A stretch of 62,162 nucleotides of DNA. Origin: Candidatus Methanoperedens sp. (GTDB taxonomy: Archaea; Halobacteriota; Methanosarcinia; Methanosarcinales; Methanoperedenaceae). The notes beneath the pieces are model-generated. The model saw nothing but the letters and a program-made list of their open reading frames with translations, searched no databases and was not told where the DNA came from. The stretch covers positions 1 to 62,162 of the forward strand of contig JAUSDC010000252.1 of the NCBI GenBank assembly GCA_030650845.1, read 5' to 3'. The translations under genes were made by a program, and so were the position numbers. Below, in pieces: positions 7,362 through 16,537 of this stretch. Every line of letters starts with the position of its first letter. Position 1 is the first letter of the stretch.

Positions 7362-8375
7362 ATGGGGGTTGACCTCGGAGACCTTTTTGATAAAAAAGAA
7401 ATAGAATTATCTGAACTTAAAGGTAAAGTAATAGCTATCGACGCATACAATACGCTTTACCAGTTCCTGAGCATAATCAGGCAGCGTGACGGGACTCCAC
7501 TCATCGATTCCCACGGGGAGATAACATCCCATCTTTCAGGCTTCCTGTACAGGACGACTAACCTGGTTGAAGAAGGTATCAAGCCGGTTTATGTTTTTGA
7601 CGGGGTGCCGCCTGAATTCAAGTTCGAGATCCTACAGGAGCGCAAAAAAACACGGATAGAAGCCATGTCAAAGTGGCAGGAAGCAAAAGCTGCAGGTGAC
7701 AGGGATGCTTTTAAGTATGCACAGGCTTCATCGCATATCAAAGGGAACATGGTGGAGGATGCAAAAACCCTGCTCGGGCTGATGGGCATCCCGGTCGTCA
7801 CTGCACCATCGGAAGGGGAGGCGCAGGCATCGTTCATGGCGCAAAATAAAGATGCTTATGCTGCAGGTTCGCAGGATTATGATGCTCTCCTCTTCGGCGC
7901 GCCGATTATAGTAAGGAACCTTGCAGTGACCGGGAAAAGGAAACTTCCGGGCAAGGGTGTTTATGTGGATGTGAATCCCGAAGTCATAGACCCTGTATCA
8001 GGTCTCCTGAAGCTTGGGATTTCCAGGGAACAGCTTGTGGATATTGCCATCCTTGTGGGAACGGATTACAATGAGGGGATAAAAGGGATCGGACCTAAAA
8101 AAGCCCTGAAGGCGATATTGAAGCATGGAAGTATCGAGGGCGTCCTTAAGGAGCTTACTATTGATATCAAATACCTTGCAGAAATAAGAGACCTGTTCCT
8201 TCATCCTGATGTTACTCCGGATTATGAACTCAAATGGAGAAAGCCTGATGCTTCTGCTATCATGGATTTCCTTTGTGAAGGGCACGACTTTTCCAGAGAG
8301 CGCGTTTCAAAGGCTGTTGAGCGGCTTCTTGAAGCCTCGGATAAAGGGCAGAAGACGCTGGACAAGTGGTTTTAG
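7362..8375 (+). CDS. fen: Flap endonuclease 1
   Basis: Structure-specific nuclease that removes 5' flaps during Okazaki fragment maturation and repair. At 337 residues it has normal archaeal FEN-1 length. The N-terminal nuclease region (MGVDLGDLF, IDAYNTLYQFL, YVFDGVPPEFK) and the internal region (APSEGEAQAS, GSQDYDALLFGAP, VGTDYNEGIKGIGPKKAL) carry the acidic metal ligands and the helix-two-turn-helix. It ends in the PCNA-interacting box QKTLDKWF (330-337). The gene converges with the DHH phosphoesterase gene across a repeat hairpin. Confidence 0.96.
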   Translation: MGVDLGDLFDKKEIELSELKGKVIAIDAYNTLYQFLSIIRQRDGTPLIDSHGEITSHLSGFLYRTTNLVEEGIKPVYVFDGVPPEFKFEILQERKKTRIEAMSKWQEAKAAGDRDAFKYAQASSHIKGNMVEDAKTLLGLMGIPVVTAPSEGEAQASFMAQNKDAYAAGSQDYDALLFGAPIIVRNLAVTGKRKLPGKGVYVDVNPEVIDPVSGLLKLGISREQLVDIAILVGTDYNEGIKGIGPKKALKAILKHGSIEGVLKELTIDIKYLAEIRDLFLHPDVTPDYELKWRKPDASAIMDFLCEGHDFSRERVSKAVERLLEASDKGQKTLDKWF

Positions 8376-8410
8376 ATCCGGATATGAGGTAGTGTCCTGA
8401 ATAAAATTTT

Positions 8411-8484
8411 TTAGACAGGATCGACAGGATTTACAGGATTTGCCACACAAATCGTATCCTGTCGATCCTGTAAATCCTGTCTAA
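8411..8484. repeat. Large inverted repeat built of 9-bp direct repeats
   Basis: Two 29-base arms (8411-8439 and 8456-8484) pair except at two dinucleotide positions, with a 16-base loop. Each arm is itself three ACAGGAT units spaced nine bases apart, with CG or TT linkers in swapped order. It sits between the convergent fen and DHH genes and could serve as a bidirectional terminator or a REP-like element. Confidence 0.75.
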
Positions 8485-8498
8485 AAGTTAAGTTAATA

Positions 8499-9437
8499 TC
8501 AGCCCAGCGCGTCATCCAGGGCAAATAAAAAAGCCTTCAGGTTTTTATCAGGGATGCGCGCACCACCTGCGAAAGGATGACCTCCACCGGTCCCGCCGTG
8601 CTCTGGTGCCACGCGGCGCAGTATCGTATTTAGGTCCACTCCGCCATTACGCAATCGTATGCTTATATCATACACGTGCTTATGTGCCCTGAGCTCGCAG
8701 GAGACTCCTACGAGTGCATTCCCGTAAGAAGCTGCGTATATTGCTGCTTTTGACATGAACCCATTGATATCGATAACATATGCAAGTTTCTTTAATTTCA
8801 CGACTTTTTCCCGTACATGAACCTTTAATTCTTCCTCTTTTCTGGACGCAATGAGAGCATATTCAAGAAGACCTGGTATCTGGGGGGGCGGTATATCTTC
8901 AGAAAGCGCATCAACTATCCTCCTCTTGAAATCGTAATCCCTCCCAGCGTTCGTAATTCCCTGTATCAATGTACCTGCGTAAAAATAAAGCGTCCTCTTA
9001 TCCCAGTCACGCATCCATTTCTTAATGACGGCAGACTCGTTGAAATCTCCCATTGCTCCGTATATTGCCACGCTTCTTACGTCGCGGTTCAGTTTTTTCT
9101 CAAAAATGCGGTATGCTTGCTCGGATGAAGAACAATCATCGTGGTAGAACCAGGAAGCTCTAAACCCCGCCATCGGGAGTGGATGATGATCCATATAAGT
9201 CACTTTCGAAACTTTTGAAAGATCATTCAACCTTTCCTTCAACAGCATGCAACTTTTCTCCTCGACAGCAATATCGCATATCACTATGTTTTCATGATTT
9301 TCGTTGAGGTTGTTCAATTCACCCAGAAGCCCAACCGGGCTTGTGAAAAATACGATCGACCCTGGAAGTGCAGTTTTGACTATAGCTCCTGCACATATAC
9401 CATCTGAATCACCGTGAGTAAAAATTATTGAGCTCAT
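8499..9437 (-). CDS. DHH-family phosphoesterase
   Basis: Predicted metal-dependent phosphoesterase of the RecJ/Orn/NrnA superfamily, 312 residues. Motifs seen: HGDSDGICAG (residues 8-17), ICDIAVEE (about 53-60), the DHH signature in YMDHHPLP (81-88), and a DHHA1-type C-terminus with GGTGGGHPFAGGARI near residue 290. Members cleave short oligonucleotides, cyclic dinucleotides or single-stranded DNA; I cannot tell which substrate applies. Its start overlaps by four bases the stop of the secreted protein gene transcribed ahead of it. Confidence 0.88.
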   Translation of the reverse strand: MSSIIFTHGDSDGICAGAIVKTALPGSIVFFTSPVGLLGELNNLNENHENIVICDIAVEEKSCMLLKERLNDLSKVSKVTYMDHHPLPMAGFRASWFYHDDCSSSEQAYRIFEKKLNRDVRSVAIYGAMGDFNESAVIKKWMRDWDKRTLYFYAGTLIQGITNAGRDYDFKRRIVDALSEDIPPPQIPGLLEYALIASRKEEELKVHVREKVVKLKKLAYVIDINGFMSKAAIYAASYGNALVGVSCELRAHKHVYDISIRLRNGGVDLNTILRRVAPEHGGTGGGHPFAGGARIPDKNLKAFLFALDDALG

Positions 9438-11143
9438 CTACGCCTGAAAGTAGCAGTTAAAATCAGCACCATCACCGTGAATGCAATATCAAAACCTGGT
9501 GTTATTGGCGTGGGAGTTGGATCAGCTGAGGACGATGTTGTCGTTGTCGATGGATCACCAAAAAGCTGCTGGAATCCTCCGGGTTTTTCCTGTGTTGAGG
9601 CAGGATCTCCCTGTGAAGTTGAGCCTGGATTTCCAGCCTGTGTCTGTGACGCTAGTTCTGTCGGAGTCGGGGTGGGCTTGTTCGGGTCAACAACCGTAAT
9701 GATGGGTCGTTCTGAACTTTTCACATCCCGGACAAAGCCCCTGTATTCCACATTTGTATAATTTGCGATAGCTGAAGGTAATTCATAAATTCCTTCTTTA
9801 TTCATGCGGATAATATAACTGAATCCCCATGGTTTGGCAGGTTCAGAATAATTCAGCTCAGAAAGCTGCCCGCTTACAAGGCTTACGTCATCAGGCAAAT
9901 AATCTTCCACATCAGTCTTGGTACCGATGTTCCCGATATTATTAACACTCACCGTTACTGTTACGTCTTCGCTTATGTTCACAACAGGTTTATCGACTGT
10001 TTTATTCAGCATAAGTCTTGGCCCGTTCACAACAACCGTTATTGTCGAAGATGATGCACTGTATGGTTTATTATTTACTGTGAAGGTTGCAGAAGAAGCA
10101 GGTATGATCCATCCGTTGATGTTCGCTTCTGTTGGTTTGATAGAGTAACCCGTACTCCATTCCTGTCCTGGCTTCAATAAGGGTATGTCCCATGCAAAGG
10201 GTATAGGAGATGAGGTTAGTACGAATTTGTCACTCATGTTATCTGTTACATGGATATTCTTTATATCATACATCCCGCCATTTGCTATTGTGATACTTAC
10301 AAAAGCGAAATTCTCCAGATACATGCGGTCTCTGACCGCTTTGTAGATACCAAAATAATTCTGTTTTGGTGAAACGGTCAGGGAAATCAAGGTGGAAGCA
10401 TTGTATCCAAGCTCTTTAACATCGTATCCTGTTGCCCTTGCGCTCAAATTGTAGGATTTCAGATCGATCAGATCTGGAACAACAAGTATTACATCAAAAC
10501 TCGTACTGCCTCCTTTTTCCAACCTGAGATAAGATCTGTGAAGCTGACTTGCATCACCGGATCTGAATTTCAAGTCTCCAATATTTAGAGTTGCTTCAAT
10601 GTTCTTTATAAAAGCATCTCCGGTATTCTTTACGTTGACGGTCGCTGTAATTATCTCAGCACTGTTAGAGGTGTATGTTGATTTATCTGTGGTTACAGTT
10701 ACTTCAAGTTTCGGGAGTGCCCTTTTCTGGATAGCAATAGTCGCCCAGGGATCATAATACTCAAGAACCCATTCTCTGGCGTTCTTTGCAAGAAATCCTG
10801 TAGTAGATACTTTTACTTCATAATCCGGGTCAATATAAGCTTCGCTCCCTATCGTCATGACAAATTCCTGTTTCAGGATACCGTTCTTATAAATTTCAAG
10901 GAATACCATGGGATCTACGTCAGTTTTAGGCACTATGTCGCCATTGATGTTCTTTATCCCCTGCACACCTCCAGGGAACTGCACAGCCTTGACCATATAT
11001 TCTCCATTGGTAAGCGTTCCACCTTTATGAAGAGTTCCAGAAACCGCAGATGCCCATTCTATGTCGTTGGGGCTGAAAAGTATGGCAGATGTCTGATCTA
11101 CAGCCAGTAAAATGATAAATAATATTACAAAGTACCTTCTCAT
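9434..11143 (-). CDS. Secreted repeat protein, CARDB/S-layer-like, C-terminally anchored
   Basis: A 569-residue surface protein. Residues 1-21 form a signal peptide. The body contains several beta-rich segments typical of CARDB-type adhesion folds (TVTTDKSTYTSNSAEIITATVNVKNTGD-like and LNKTVDKPVVNISEDVTVTVSVNNIGN-like repeats, written here only as landmarks at about residues 150-180 and 375-405). It ends in a Thr/Pro-rich spacer, then a hydrophobic segment and RRR, like archaeal PGF-CTERM tails. It is paralogous in layout to the protein at 20388-22043, sharing the beginning (signal, then LFSPND/ATDTLWTA region, YMVKA/YLVKA) and the end. A cell envelope or surface role is inferred. Confidence 0.7.
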   Translation of the reverse strand: MRRYFVILFIILLAVDQTSAILFSPNDIEWASAVSGTLHKGGTLTNGEYMVKAVQFPGGVQGIKNINGDIVPKTDVDPMVFLEIYKNGILKQEFVMTIGSEAYIDPDYEVKVSTTGFLAKNAREWVLEYYDPWATIAIQKRALPKLEVTVTTDKSTYTSNSAEIITATVNVKNTGDAFIKNIEATLNIGDLKFRSGDASQLHRSYLRLEKGGSTSFDVILVVPDLIDLKSYNLSARATGYDVKELGYNASTLISLTVSPKQNYFGIYKAVRDRMYLENFAFVSITIANGGMYDIKNIHVTDNMSDKFVLTSSPIPFAWDIPLLKPGQEWSTGYSIKPTEANINGWIIPASSATFTVNNKPYSASSSTITVVVNGPRLMLNKTVDKPVVNISEDVTVTVSVNNIGNIGTKTDVEDYLPDDVSLVSGQLSELNYSEPAKPWGFSYIIRMNKEGIYELPSAIANYTNVEYRGFVRDVKSSERPIITVVDPNKPTPTPTELASQTQAGNPGSTSQGDPASTQEKPGGFQQLFGDPSTTTTSSSADPTPTPITPGFDIAFTVMVLILTATFRRR

Positions 11144-11198
11144 ATCATCACTTATAATGATAATTATGAGAATACAATATATAGTTTACGTATGATTA

Positions 11199-12962
11199 TT
11201 ATTTTACACTATAATAATATTCCCCTTCTGCTTTCTGTGCCCGGTCAAGGCGTGAATCCGGTTTATTGACCCTTGGACGCTTTGTCTCTTCATCCCGCCT
11301 GAAGGTAATGCCGATATTTTTCAGGAAACGATTCATGCCATCCCGCATGTTAAAAGGACCGTGCACATCGCCTTTAATCATTGGCAGCCCTTCAAAAACA
11401 AGAAGTCTGTCGCTTAACATATCTATCATGTAAATATCATGGTCAACAACCATAGCTGTGACTTTATTGTTCTCCGCGAATCTTCTTATTACTTTGGTTG
11501 CAAGCACTCTTTGCTCCACATCAAGATGTGCAGAAGGTTCGTCTAAAATATACAGGTCTGCAGTGCGTGAAAGGCATGCCGCTATCGCAACGCGCTGGAG
11601 TTCTCCTCCTGAAAGATCGTTCACCTGCTGGTTAAGGAGTCTCTCAAGTTGTAAGGGTTTTAATATCTCACCCTGGTAAAAACTCGTATCGAATTGTTTT
11701 GTGATGGAACGTAAAAGTTCTGTTACGGTAACGGTTTCTTCGGCTTTTATATACTGCGGCTTGTAGGAAACTTTTATTTTCATATCAAGCTTTCCGGTGT
11801 CTGGTTCTATCTCACCTGCCAGTATCTTTACGAACGTGGATTTACCTATACCGTTAGGTCCAACGACACCAATAACTTCTCCTTTTCTGATGTTCCCTCC
11901 CTGTGCTTCTAGTTCAAATCCACCATCATACTTTTTCGAGAAGCTGTCAAATTCTAAAAGCGGGGAGACTTCCTTTGATATCTGCGGGGCATGTACCTCA
12001 AATTCAATAGCTTCAGTGCGGATCCTTACGTTTTCCTCACGCAGGAAACCTTTGAGATATTCATTTATCCCCAGTCGCACAACCTTTGGAAGAGTAATTA
12101 CACCAAAGCCACCGGGTGTGCCATATGCTATATGCACCATATCTGCGAGCAAATCAAGTATAGCAAGGTCATGCTCCACGACCATCACAGCTTTTGTTTC
12201 AGCTAGCTCCCTGATGATCTGGGCTGATTTTATGCGCTGGTAAATGTCAAGATACGGGCTTATCTCATCTATGAAATAGAAATCTGCTTCCCGCCCTATA
12301 CACGCTGCCAGGGCAACGCGCTGCAGTTCACCGCCGCTTAACTCTTCGATATTGCGGTCTATGATGCCTTCTATATCAAGCTTTTTAACCAGTTCGTTCA
12401 GTATGCCCCTTTCATCGGTCTTAGATAGGAGGTCCCTGACCTTGCCTTTGAATTTTTTAGGTATCATGTCCACATACTGCGGCTTTTGTGAGGTCTTTAT
12501 CTTTTTTTGTGATACTCCCTCCAGGTATTCATGAAATGTCGAGCCTGCATAGTAATCAAGGATCTCTTCCCAGCCAATCCTTCCCTTCCCCAGGTTTGGT
12601 TTCAGGGTTCCTGAAAGAATGTTTATTGCTGTGCTTTTCCCTATACCGTTTGGCCCCAGGATACCAGTGACTTTCCCGGTGGCAGGGACTGGTAAACCGT
12701 ACAATGCGAAACCGTTTTTTCCATAGCGGTGGGTTGGTTCTTCAAGTGCCTCCGGAAGCCCGATGATAATAATGGAATCAAACGGACAGCGTTTCACACA
12801 TATTCCGCATCCTGCACACAGCTCTTCTGAGATCACAGGTTTTCCATCATCACCCACGATTATGGTCTCATCTCCAGTGCGAACCCTCGGGCAGAACTTG
12901 ATGCACTGGAAGTCGCACAACCTGGGCTGGCATCTGTCGCGGTCTAGAACTGCAAGTCTCAT
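11199..12962 (-). CDS. Ribosome recycling ATPase ABCE1 (Rli1)
   Basis: Splits post-termination ribosomes into subunits. The 587-residue protein has the full ABCE1 order: an N-terminal iron-sulfur domain with cysteine ligands near 11, 16, 20 and 24 (RCQPRLCDFQCIKFCP) and 49-59 (LCAGCGICVKRC), then two ATPase domains each with Walker A GPNGIGKST (first at 103-111) and signature motifs LSGGELQRVA, plus Walker B YFIDEISPYLD and LYILDEPSAHLD. It is transcribed from its own start, with the membrane protein gene 13 bases upstream on the same strand, so argB, the membrane protein and ABCE1 may form one transcript. Confidence 0.96.
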   Translation of the reverse strand: MRLAVLDRDRCQPRLCDFQCIKFCPRVRTGDETIIVGDDGKPVISEELCAGCGICVKRCPFDSIIIIGLPEALEEPTHRYGKNGFALYGLPVPATGKVTGILGPNGIGKSTAINILSGTLKPNLGKGRIGWEEILDYYAGSTFHEYLEGVSQKKIKTSQKPQYVDMIPKKFKGKVRDLLSKTDERGILNELVKKLDIEGIIDRNIEELSGGELQRVALAACIGREADFYFIDEISPYLDIYQRIKSAQIIRELAETKAVMVVEHDLAILDLLADMVHIAYGTPGGFGVITLPKVVRLGINEYLKGFLREENVRIRTEAIEFEVHAPQISKEVSPLLEFDSFSKKYDGGFELEAQGGNIRKGEVIGVVGPNGIGKSTFVKILAGEIEPDTGKLDMKIKVSYKPQYIKAEETVTVTELLRSITKQFDTSFYQGEILKPLQLERLLNQQVNDLSGGELQRVAIAACLSRTADLYILDEPSAHLDVEQRVLATKVIRRFAENNKVTAMVVDHDIYMIDMLSDRLLVFEGLPMIKGDVHGPFNMRDGMNRFLKNIGITFRRDEETKRPRVNKPDSRLDRAQKAEGEYYYSVK

Positions 12963-12975
12963 AATGAACCAGGTC

Positions 12976-13608
12976 TCATTTTATTGCATTAATGGTTATA
13001 TTCGTGCTGTTGTGGATGTATCCGTTCTTTGTTGACACCAGGGTAAGATTCCCTGGACCTTTTGCTTTCACATTATAGAAATATGCAATACCATCAGACC
13101 CTGTAATATTGGTCATATTAACACCTGTGCCGCTTAAATAAACAGTTGCGCCCTCTATTATCAGGCTATTGCTGGTTACGCTTGCTATCACATTTTCAGG
13201 AGAATCCAATGTTATCGACACCGGAGTTACGGCCACGTCAAGTGTCCCTGTATTCAATAAAAGAGTCCAGGAAACAAGAAGGAAAATGATAGTCATTGCC
13301 TCCACATATAACCAGTCCTTGGTCTCAAATTCACTTACTTTGACACCAAGCAATGGGTAAACAAGTTTTTGAACATAATATGAAACCAAAACCACAAGCA
13401 AAAGGACATATAACCAGTGTTTATCCTGTGCATCATAAAAGTTCATGAAAAGCACAACTGCAAAAAATGCACCCATGAATGCGGGAACTGCGGTTTTCTT
13501 TATGCCCTCAATGAGGAGTCGTTTTCGTTCAGCAGGTGTTATTACCTTAACCACCGGCTCTGCTTCTATTTTATCAACCTTTTCTATTTTCTCTTTCATG
13601 AGCTTCAC
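12976..13608 (-). CDS. Membrane protein with C-terminal beta domain (EMC6-like?)
   Basis: A 210-residue protein with a charged N-terminus, three or four transmembrane segments between about residues 35 and 120 (AFMGAFFAVVLFMNF, WLYVLLLVVLVSYYV, WLYVEAMTIIFLLVSWTLLLN) and then a Thr/Asn-rich extracellular beta domain resembling carboxypeptidase regulatory folds. The hydrophobic part is reminiscent of archaeal EMC6-like proteins, but I hold this loosely. The GTG start at 13608 overlaps the argB stop by one base; an ATG three codons later (13599) is an equally good start. Function unknown. Confidence 0.65.
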   Translation of the reverse strand: MKLMKEKIEKVDKIEAEPVVKVITPAERKRLLIEGIKKTAVPAFMGAFFAVVLFMNFYDAQDKHWLYVLLLVVLVSYYVQKLVYPLLGVKVSEFETKDWLYVEAMTIIFLLVSWTLLLNTGTLDVAVTPVSITLDSPENVIASVTSNSLIIEGATVYLSGTGVNMTNITGSDGIAYFYNVKAKGPGNLTLVSTKNGYIHNSTNITINAIK

Positions 13609-14489
13609 TATTTCCTGTATATCATTGTTCCTATGCCATCGTGCGTGAACAGCTCAAGCAACAGGGAATGCGGCATGCTCCCATCGATGATATGCACCTG
13701 TCCCACGCCGCCTGAAATTGCCACTGCACTTGATTTTACCTTGGGTATCATCCCGCCTGTAATGACCTTATCTGCTATAAGCGTTTCAATATCTTCGAAA
13801 GCTATCCTTGAGATGCGCGTCCGTGAGTCTTTCGGGTCGCGAAGTATCCCTGGAACATCGGTCAGGGATATGAGTTTCATTGCTTTCAGGGATGCCGCGA
13901 TATCCCCGGCAACAGTATCAGCGTTGACGTTCAGGTCGTTGCCTTTATCATCTGTTGCAATTGGGGATATGACAGGTATGTAATCCTTTTCAGCAAGAGT
14001 GAGTAGAATTTCAGGATTGATCTCTTCAGTCTCCCCGACCCAGCCAAGGTCGACTTCTGTCTCGACCCCATCAACGGTCAGGCGCTGTGGGGCGATTTTT
14101 CGCGCCACGATCATCTTACCGTCGCTCCCAGAAAGTCCAACGCCCTTTCCACCATGCATGCTTATCAGCGAAACGATCTTGCTGTTGACATTGCCGACAA
14201 GCACCATCCTTGCTATCTCCAGTGTTTCATCATCCGTGACACGCAGGCCGGACACGAACTCTGGTTTCTTCCCCATACGTTCCATCTTTTCCGTGATCTC
14301 AGGACCTCCACCGTGCACGATTATGGGGCGAATGCCCACGAACTTCAGTAATACTATATCCTGTACTATCTGGTCCATTATTTCAGGATTTACGATGGCA
14401 TGCCCCCCCATCTTGATCACCATTATGGAGGTGTGGAACTTGCGGATGTAAGGAAGGGCTTCAATAAGTATATTCTCGCGCTTTAGCAT
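13608..14489 (-). CDS. argB: Acetylglutamate kinase
   Basis: Phosphorylates N-acetylglutamate in arginine biosynthesis. At 293 residues it has the family length. Features: the N-terminal VIKMGGHAIV glycine-rich segment, VHGGGPEI near residues 58-65, GSDGKM (substrate/ATP region), the NVNADTVAGDIAASLKA signature near 187-203 and GGMIPKVKSS near 241-250, which carries the conserved lysine. An N-terminal helix (LKRENILIEALPYIRKF) is present, as in arginine-inhibited hexameric enzymes, so feedback inhibition by arginine is plausible. The other arginine genes are not in this window. Confidence 0.95.
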   Translation of the reverse strand: MLKRENILIEALPYIRKFHTSIMVIKMGGHAIVNPEIMDQIVQDIVLLKFVGIRPIIVHGGGPEITEKMERMGKKPEFVSGLRVTDDETLEIARMVLVGNVNSKIVSLISMHGGKGVGLSGSDGKMIVARKIAPQRLTVDGVETEVDLGWVGETEEINPEILLTLAEKDYIPVISPIATDDKGNDLNVNADTVAGDIAASLKAMKLISLTDVPGILRDPKDSRTRISRIAFEDIETLIADKVITGGMIPKVKSSAVAISGGVGQVHIIDGSMPHSLLLELFTHDGIGTMIYRK

Positions 14490-14548
14490 CGGGGGTAAAT
14501 GGAGAGCGTGTGTATTAAATGTTATTCTTGGAGTTTTTTAAAGAGCAG

Positions 14549-14716
14549 TCATTTGGACTTTTTTGTAGGGACGCGGTAATAACTATATACTGAATATTTG
14601 TGTTTACCAGCAACTTTTTTGCAGACACTTTCTATATATCGCTCTGCTTCAAGTTTTGAACTAAATCCAGTTATTTTTCCCCCGTCCCATTCAACAGCGA
14701 AAATAGTTTCTTGCAT
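14549..14716 (-). CDS. Small basic protein, 55 residues
   Basis: Unrecognised short gene. It reads MQETIFAVEWDGGKITGFSS, continues with KLEAERYIESVCKK and ends in the basic tail RVPTKKSK. The fold looks like a compact beta-alpha unit: a strand, a glycine turn, a helix and a Tyr-rich strand (YSVYSYYRV). It lies ten bases after the stop of the small membrane protein gene on the same strand, and between that gene and argB. The ATG is followed by a clean frame ending in TGA, with composition like neighbouring genes. No function is suggested. Confidence 0.5.
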   Translation of the reverse strand: MQETIFAVEWDGGKITGFSSKLEAERYIESVCKKVAGKHKYSVYSYYRVPTKKSK

Positions 14717-14726
14717 AAAAAGCCAC

Positions 14727-14933
14727 TCAATAAGCTGTGTCCAATAAATTCAGAACGTCCTTATTCAGATACAGGAACAAGAACGATATTCCTGTGATAA
14801 ATAATCCTATCAAAGCAAATGCAGCCTTTTCTTCAATTGATTTACTCAGCAGAATAGATGAAATCATTATACCTACGCCGGCCGCCATTATGCCGACCAC
14901 GAACAACAACCTGGTAATATATTGGAACCACAT
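14727..14933 (-). CDS. Small membrane protein with two transmembrane segments
   Basis: A 68-residue hydrophobic protein. The segments at about residues 7-29 (TRLLFVVGIMAAGVGIMISSILL) and 36-55 (EKAAFALIGLFITGISFLFLYL, boundaries approximate) are transmembrane, separated by the polar hinge SKSIEEK. It lies between the FKBP-type isomerase gene region and the 55-residue small gene, on the minus strand. No family is recognised. It is probably expressed together with the 55-residue gene that follows ten bases on. Confidence 0.55.
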   Translation of the reverse strand: MWFQYITRLLFVVGIMAAGVGIMISSILLSKSIEEKAAFALIGLFITGISFLFLYLNKDVLNLLDTAY

Positions 14934-15077
14934 AATTATTCACTTCCTGTTTATAAGTTTTCGACTTCCTACACTTTAAGATAGAATCGTATACTTATAT
15001 ATTTATTCATTTAAATAATTATGGTTGTGATTATAATGATGAACTCTGGTTGCTATGTATGTGATGTCCAATGAATT

Positions 15078-15938
15078 CTATGAGGATATTGATCTCAGGG
15101 TCACATTAAAGATTAATGTCTTCCCTGCCAGCTTATTATTTTCATCCATTATTATTGAAGTTTCGTTGAAATGAACTTTTATGGGTGGACCGAACATAGA
15201 CTGGATCTCAGTATCTGGAATGGCATTATGTCTCAGAGTTATATTCATGCTTGTAATCTCGATCACTGTAGTATTCCAGGGGGTCTTCTGGAACTGATCC
15301 ATCTGGAACTGGGCTGTTTCATTCTTTTTCACATTATGTGCAACTGTAACATTCTTGTTATCAATTGCTATAACAGTCACATTCCATGGATATCCAACAG
15401 GCACTTTATCCCCGATCTTGAAGTTCAAAGACAATGAAACATTATTGGTAATATTCTGGATGGTCGCATTAATAGGGGTATTTGGAAGGTTAACTATATC
15501 ACCTATTTTATGCTCTACACCAAATGTTCGCTCAAATTCACTGATCGGAAATTCAATTATCCTTGGAAATATTGAAGGGGCTACCTGTATTCTTGGATAA
15601 ACATAGATCATTGAAGGAAGGACCGGGCCGTAAGCCTTTTCAGGTGGGATAGTCAAAGTCTTTGTTTCCCCGACCTTCATACCAATTACGCCTTCGCTCA
15701 ATCCTTTAATAATTCCGTGAGATCCTACTGAAAAATTAAGTGGAGAATAAACTCTTTCTGGAGAATATAAATTATTAGTTTTTGCTACACTTTCAATTGA
15801 GGTATCAAAAACACTTCCATCCTGGAGGCTGCCGATATAATCTACCGAAACATTATCACCAGTTTTTACAGTCTTTTGACTTACGCACCCGCTCAGTAAA
15901 AGAATAGCAGTTAAAACAATAATTAGAAATTTCTTCAT
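15078..15938 (-). CDS. Lipoprotein FKBP-type peptidyl-prolyl isomerase
   Basis: Predicted extracytoplasmic folding factor. Residues 1-18 are a lipoprotein signal with lipobox LLSG|C18. The FKBP domain follows: GDNVSVDYIGSLQDGSVFDTS near residue 27 onwards, GIIKGLSEGVIGMKVGETKTLTIPPEKAYG near 75-105. A long insert and an extra beta-rich region (about 110-260) correspond to the SlyD-like insert-in-flap domain and an archaeal C-terminal domain; two TPWNTTVI-type repeats are seen near residues 180 and 215. It would catalyse prolyl isomerisation of secreted proteins outside the membrane. Confidence 0.88.
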   Translation of the reverse strand: MKKFLIIVLTAILLLSGCVSQKTVKTGDNVSVDYIGSLQDGSVFDTSIESVAKTNNLYSPERVYSPLNFSVGSHGIIKGLSEGVIGMKVGETKTLTIPPEKAYGPVLPSMIYVYPRIQVAPSIFPRIIEFPISEFERTFGVEHKIGDIVNLPNTPINATIQNITNNVSLSLNFKIGDKVPVGYPWNVTVIAIDNKNVTVAHNVKKNETAQFQMDQFQKTPWNTTVIEITSMNITLRHNAIPDTEIQSMFGPPIKVHFNETSIIMDENNKLAGKTLIFNVTLRSISS

Positions 15939-15966
15939 AATATTTCCAGAAAAAAGGAAGAAAAAG

Positions 15967-16407
15967 CTATTTGCGCTTTCTTTCCTTGGTTTTCTTCTCT
16001 TCCGGGGCTTCCCCTTCCTTCACTTCTTTCTTGGGGAATATCTCAGCAAGAGGTTTCTGTCCATATTCTACGACAACTGTGTTTATCTGTGTGACTTCGG
16101 ATGATATCTCGCGTCCGCGCATGGATTTACGTCTTCTTTCGCCATCATGTGTCGGATGAAAACCTACTCCACCTGCAACAAGGATCTTTCTTCGTGCCGG
16201 GCCGGGTAGATCGGGTCTAATAGGGAAACCGTCCTTATCAGTACCGCCTGTCAGCTTGAGGGTATATCCTGCCAAACCTGCCAGGTCCCCGCTAACGGTA
16301 TCTCCGATGTTCTTTCCTATGATCTTATTTGCCGCTGCACCTGTAACTGTTACCTGGTATGCCTGGGCGGTCTTGCTATCCGAAACAACTACTCTAAAAT
16401 CTGCCAT
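15967..16407 (-). CDS. rps6e: 30S ribosomal protein S6e
   Basis: Small-subunit ribosomal protein found only in archaea and eukaryotes. The 146-residue protein carries the conserved S6e core: KIIGKNIGDTVSGDLAGLAGY and LTGGTDKDGFPIRPDLPGPARR, then GVGFHPTHDGERRRKSMRG near residues 80-98. The tail is rich in Lys and Glu, as in archaeal S6e. It is the gene upstream of the FKBP-type lipoprotein on the same strand, about 28 bases away. Confidence 0.97.
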   Translation of the reverse strand: MADFRVVVSDSKTAQAYQVTVTGAAANKIIGKNIGDTVSGDLAGLAGYTLKLTGGTDKDGFPIRPDLPGPARRKILVAGGVGFHPTHDGERRRKSMRGREISSEVTQINTVVVEYGQKPLAEIFPKKEVKEGEAPEEKKTKERKRK

Positions 16408-16537
16408 TCAAATGCTCCTGTTAATAATCATATATTCCATTGTAATTCTGACCTAACTTGCATTAAAGATACTTAAACGTTTTTATGAGAAAATTCTGCA
16501 TTTTTGGTATTTTCAAGCTCTGATTCCAGTTCAGCTC

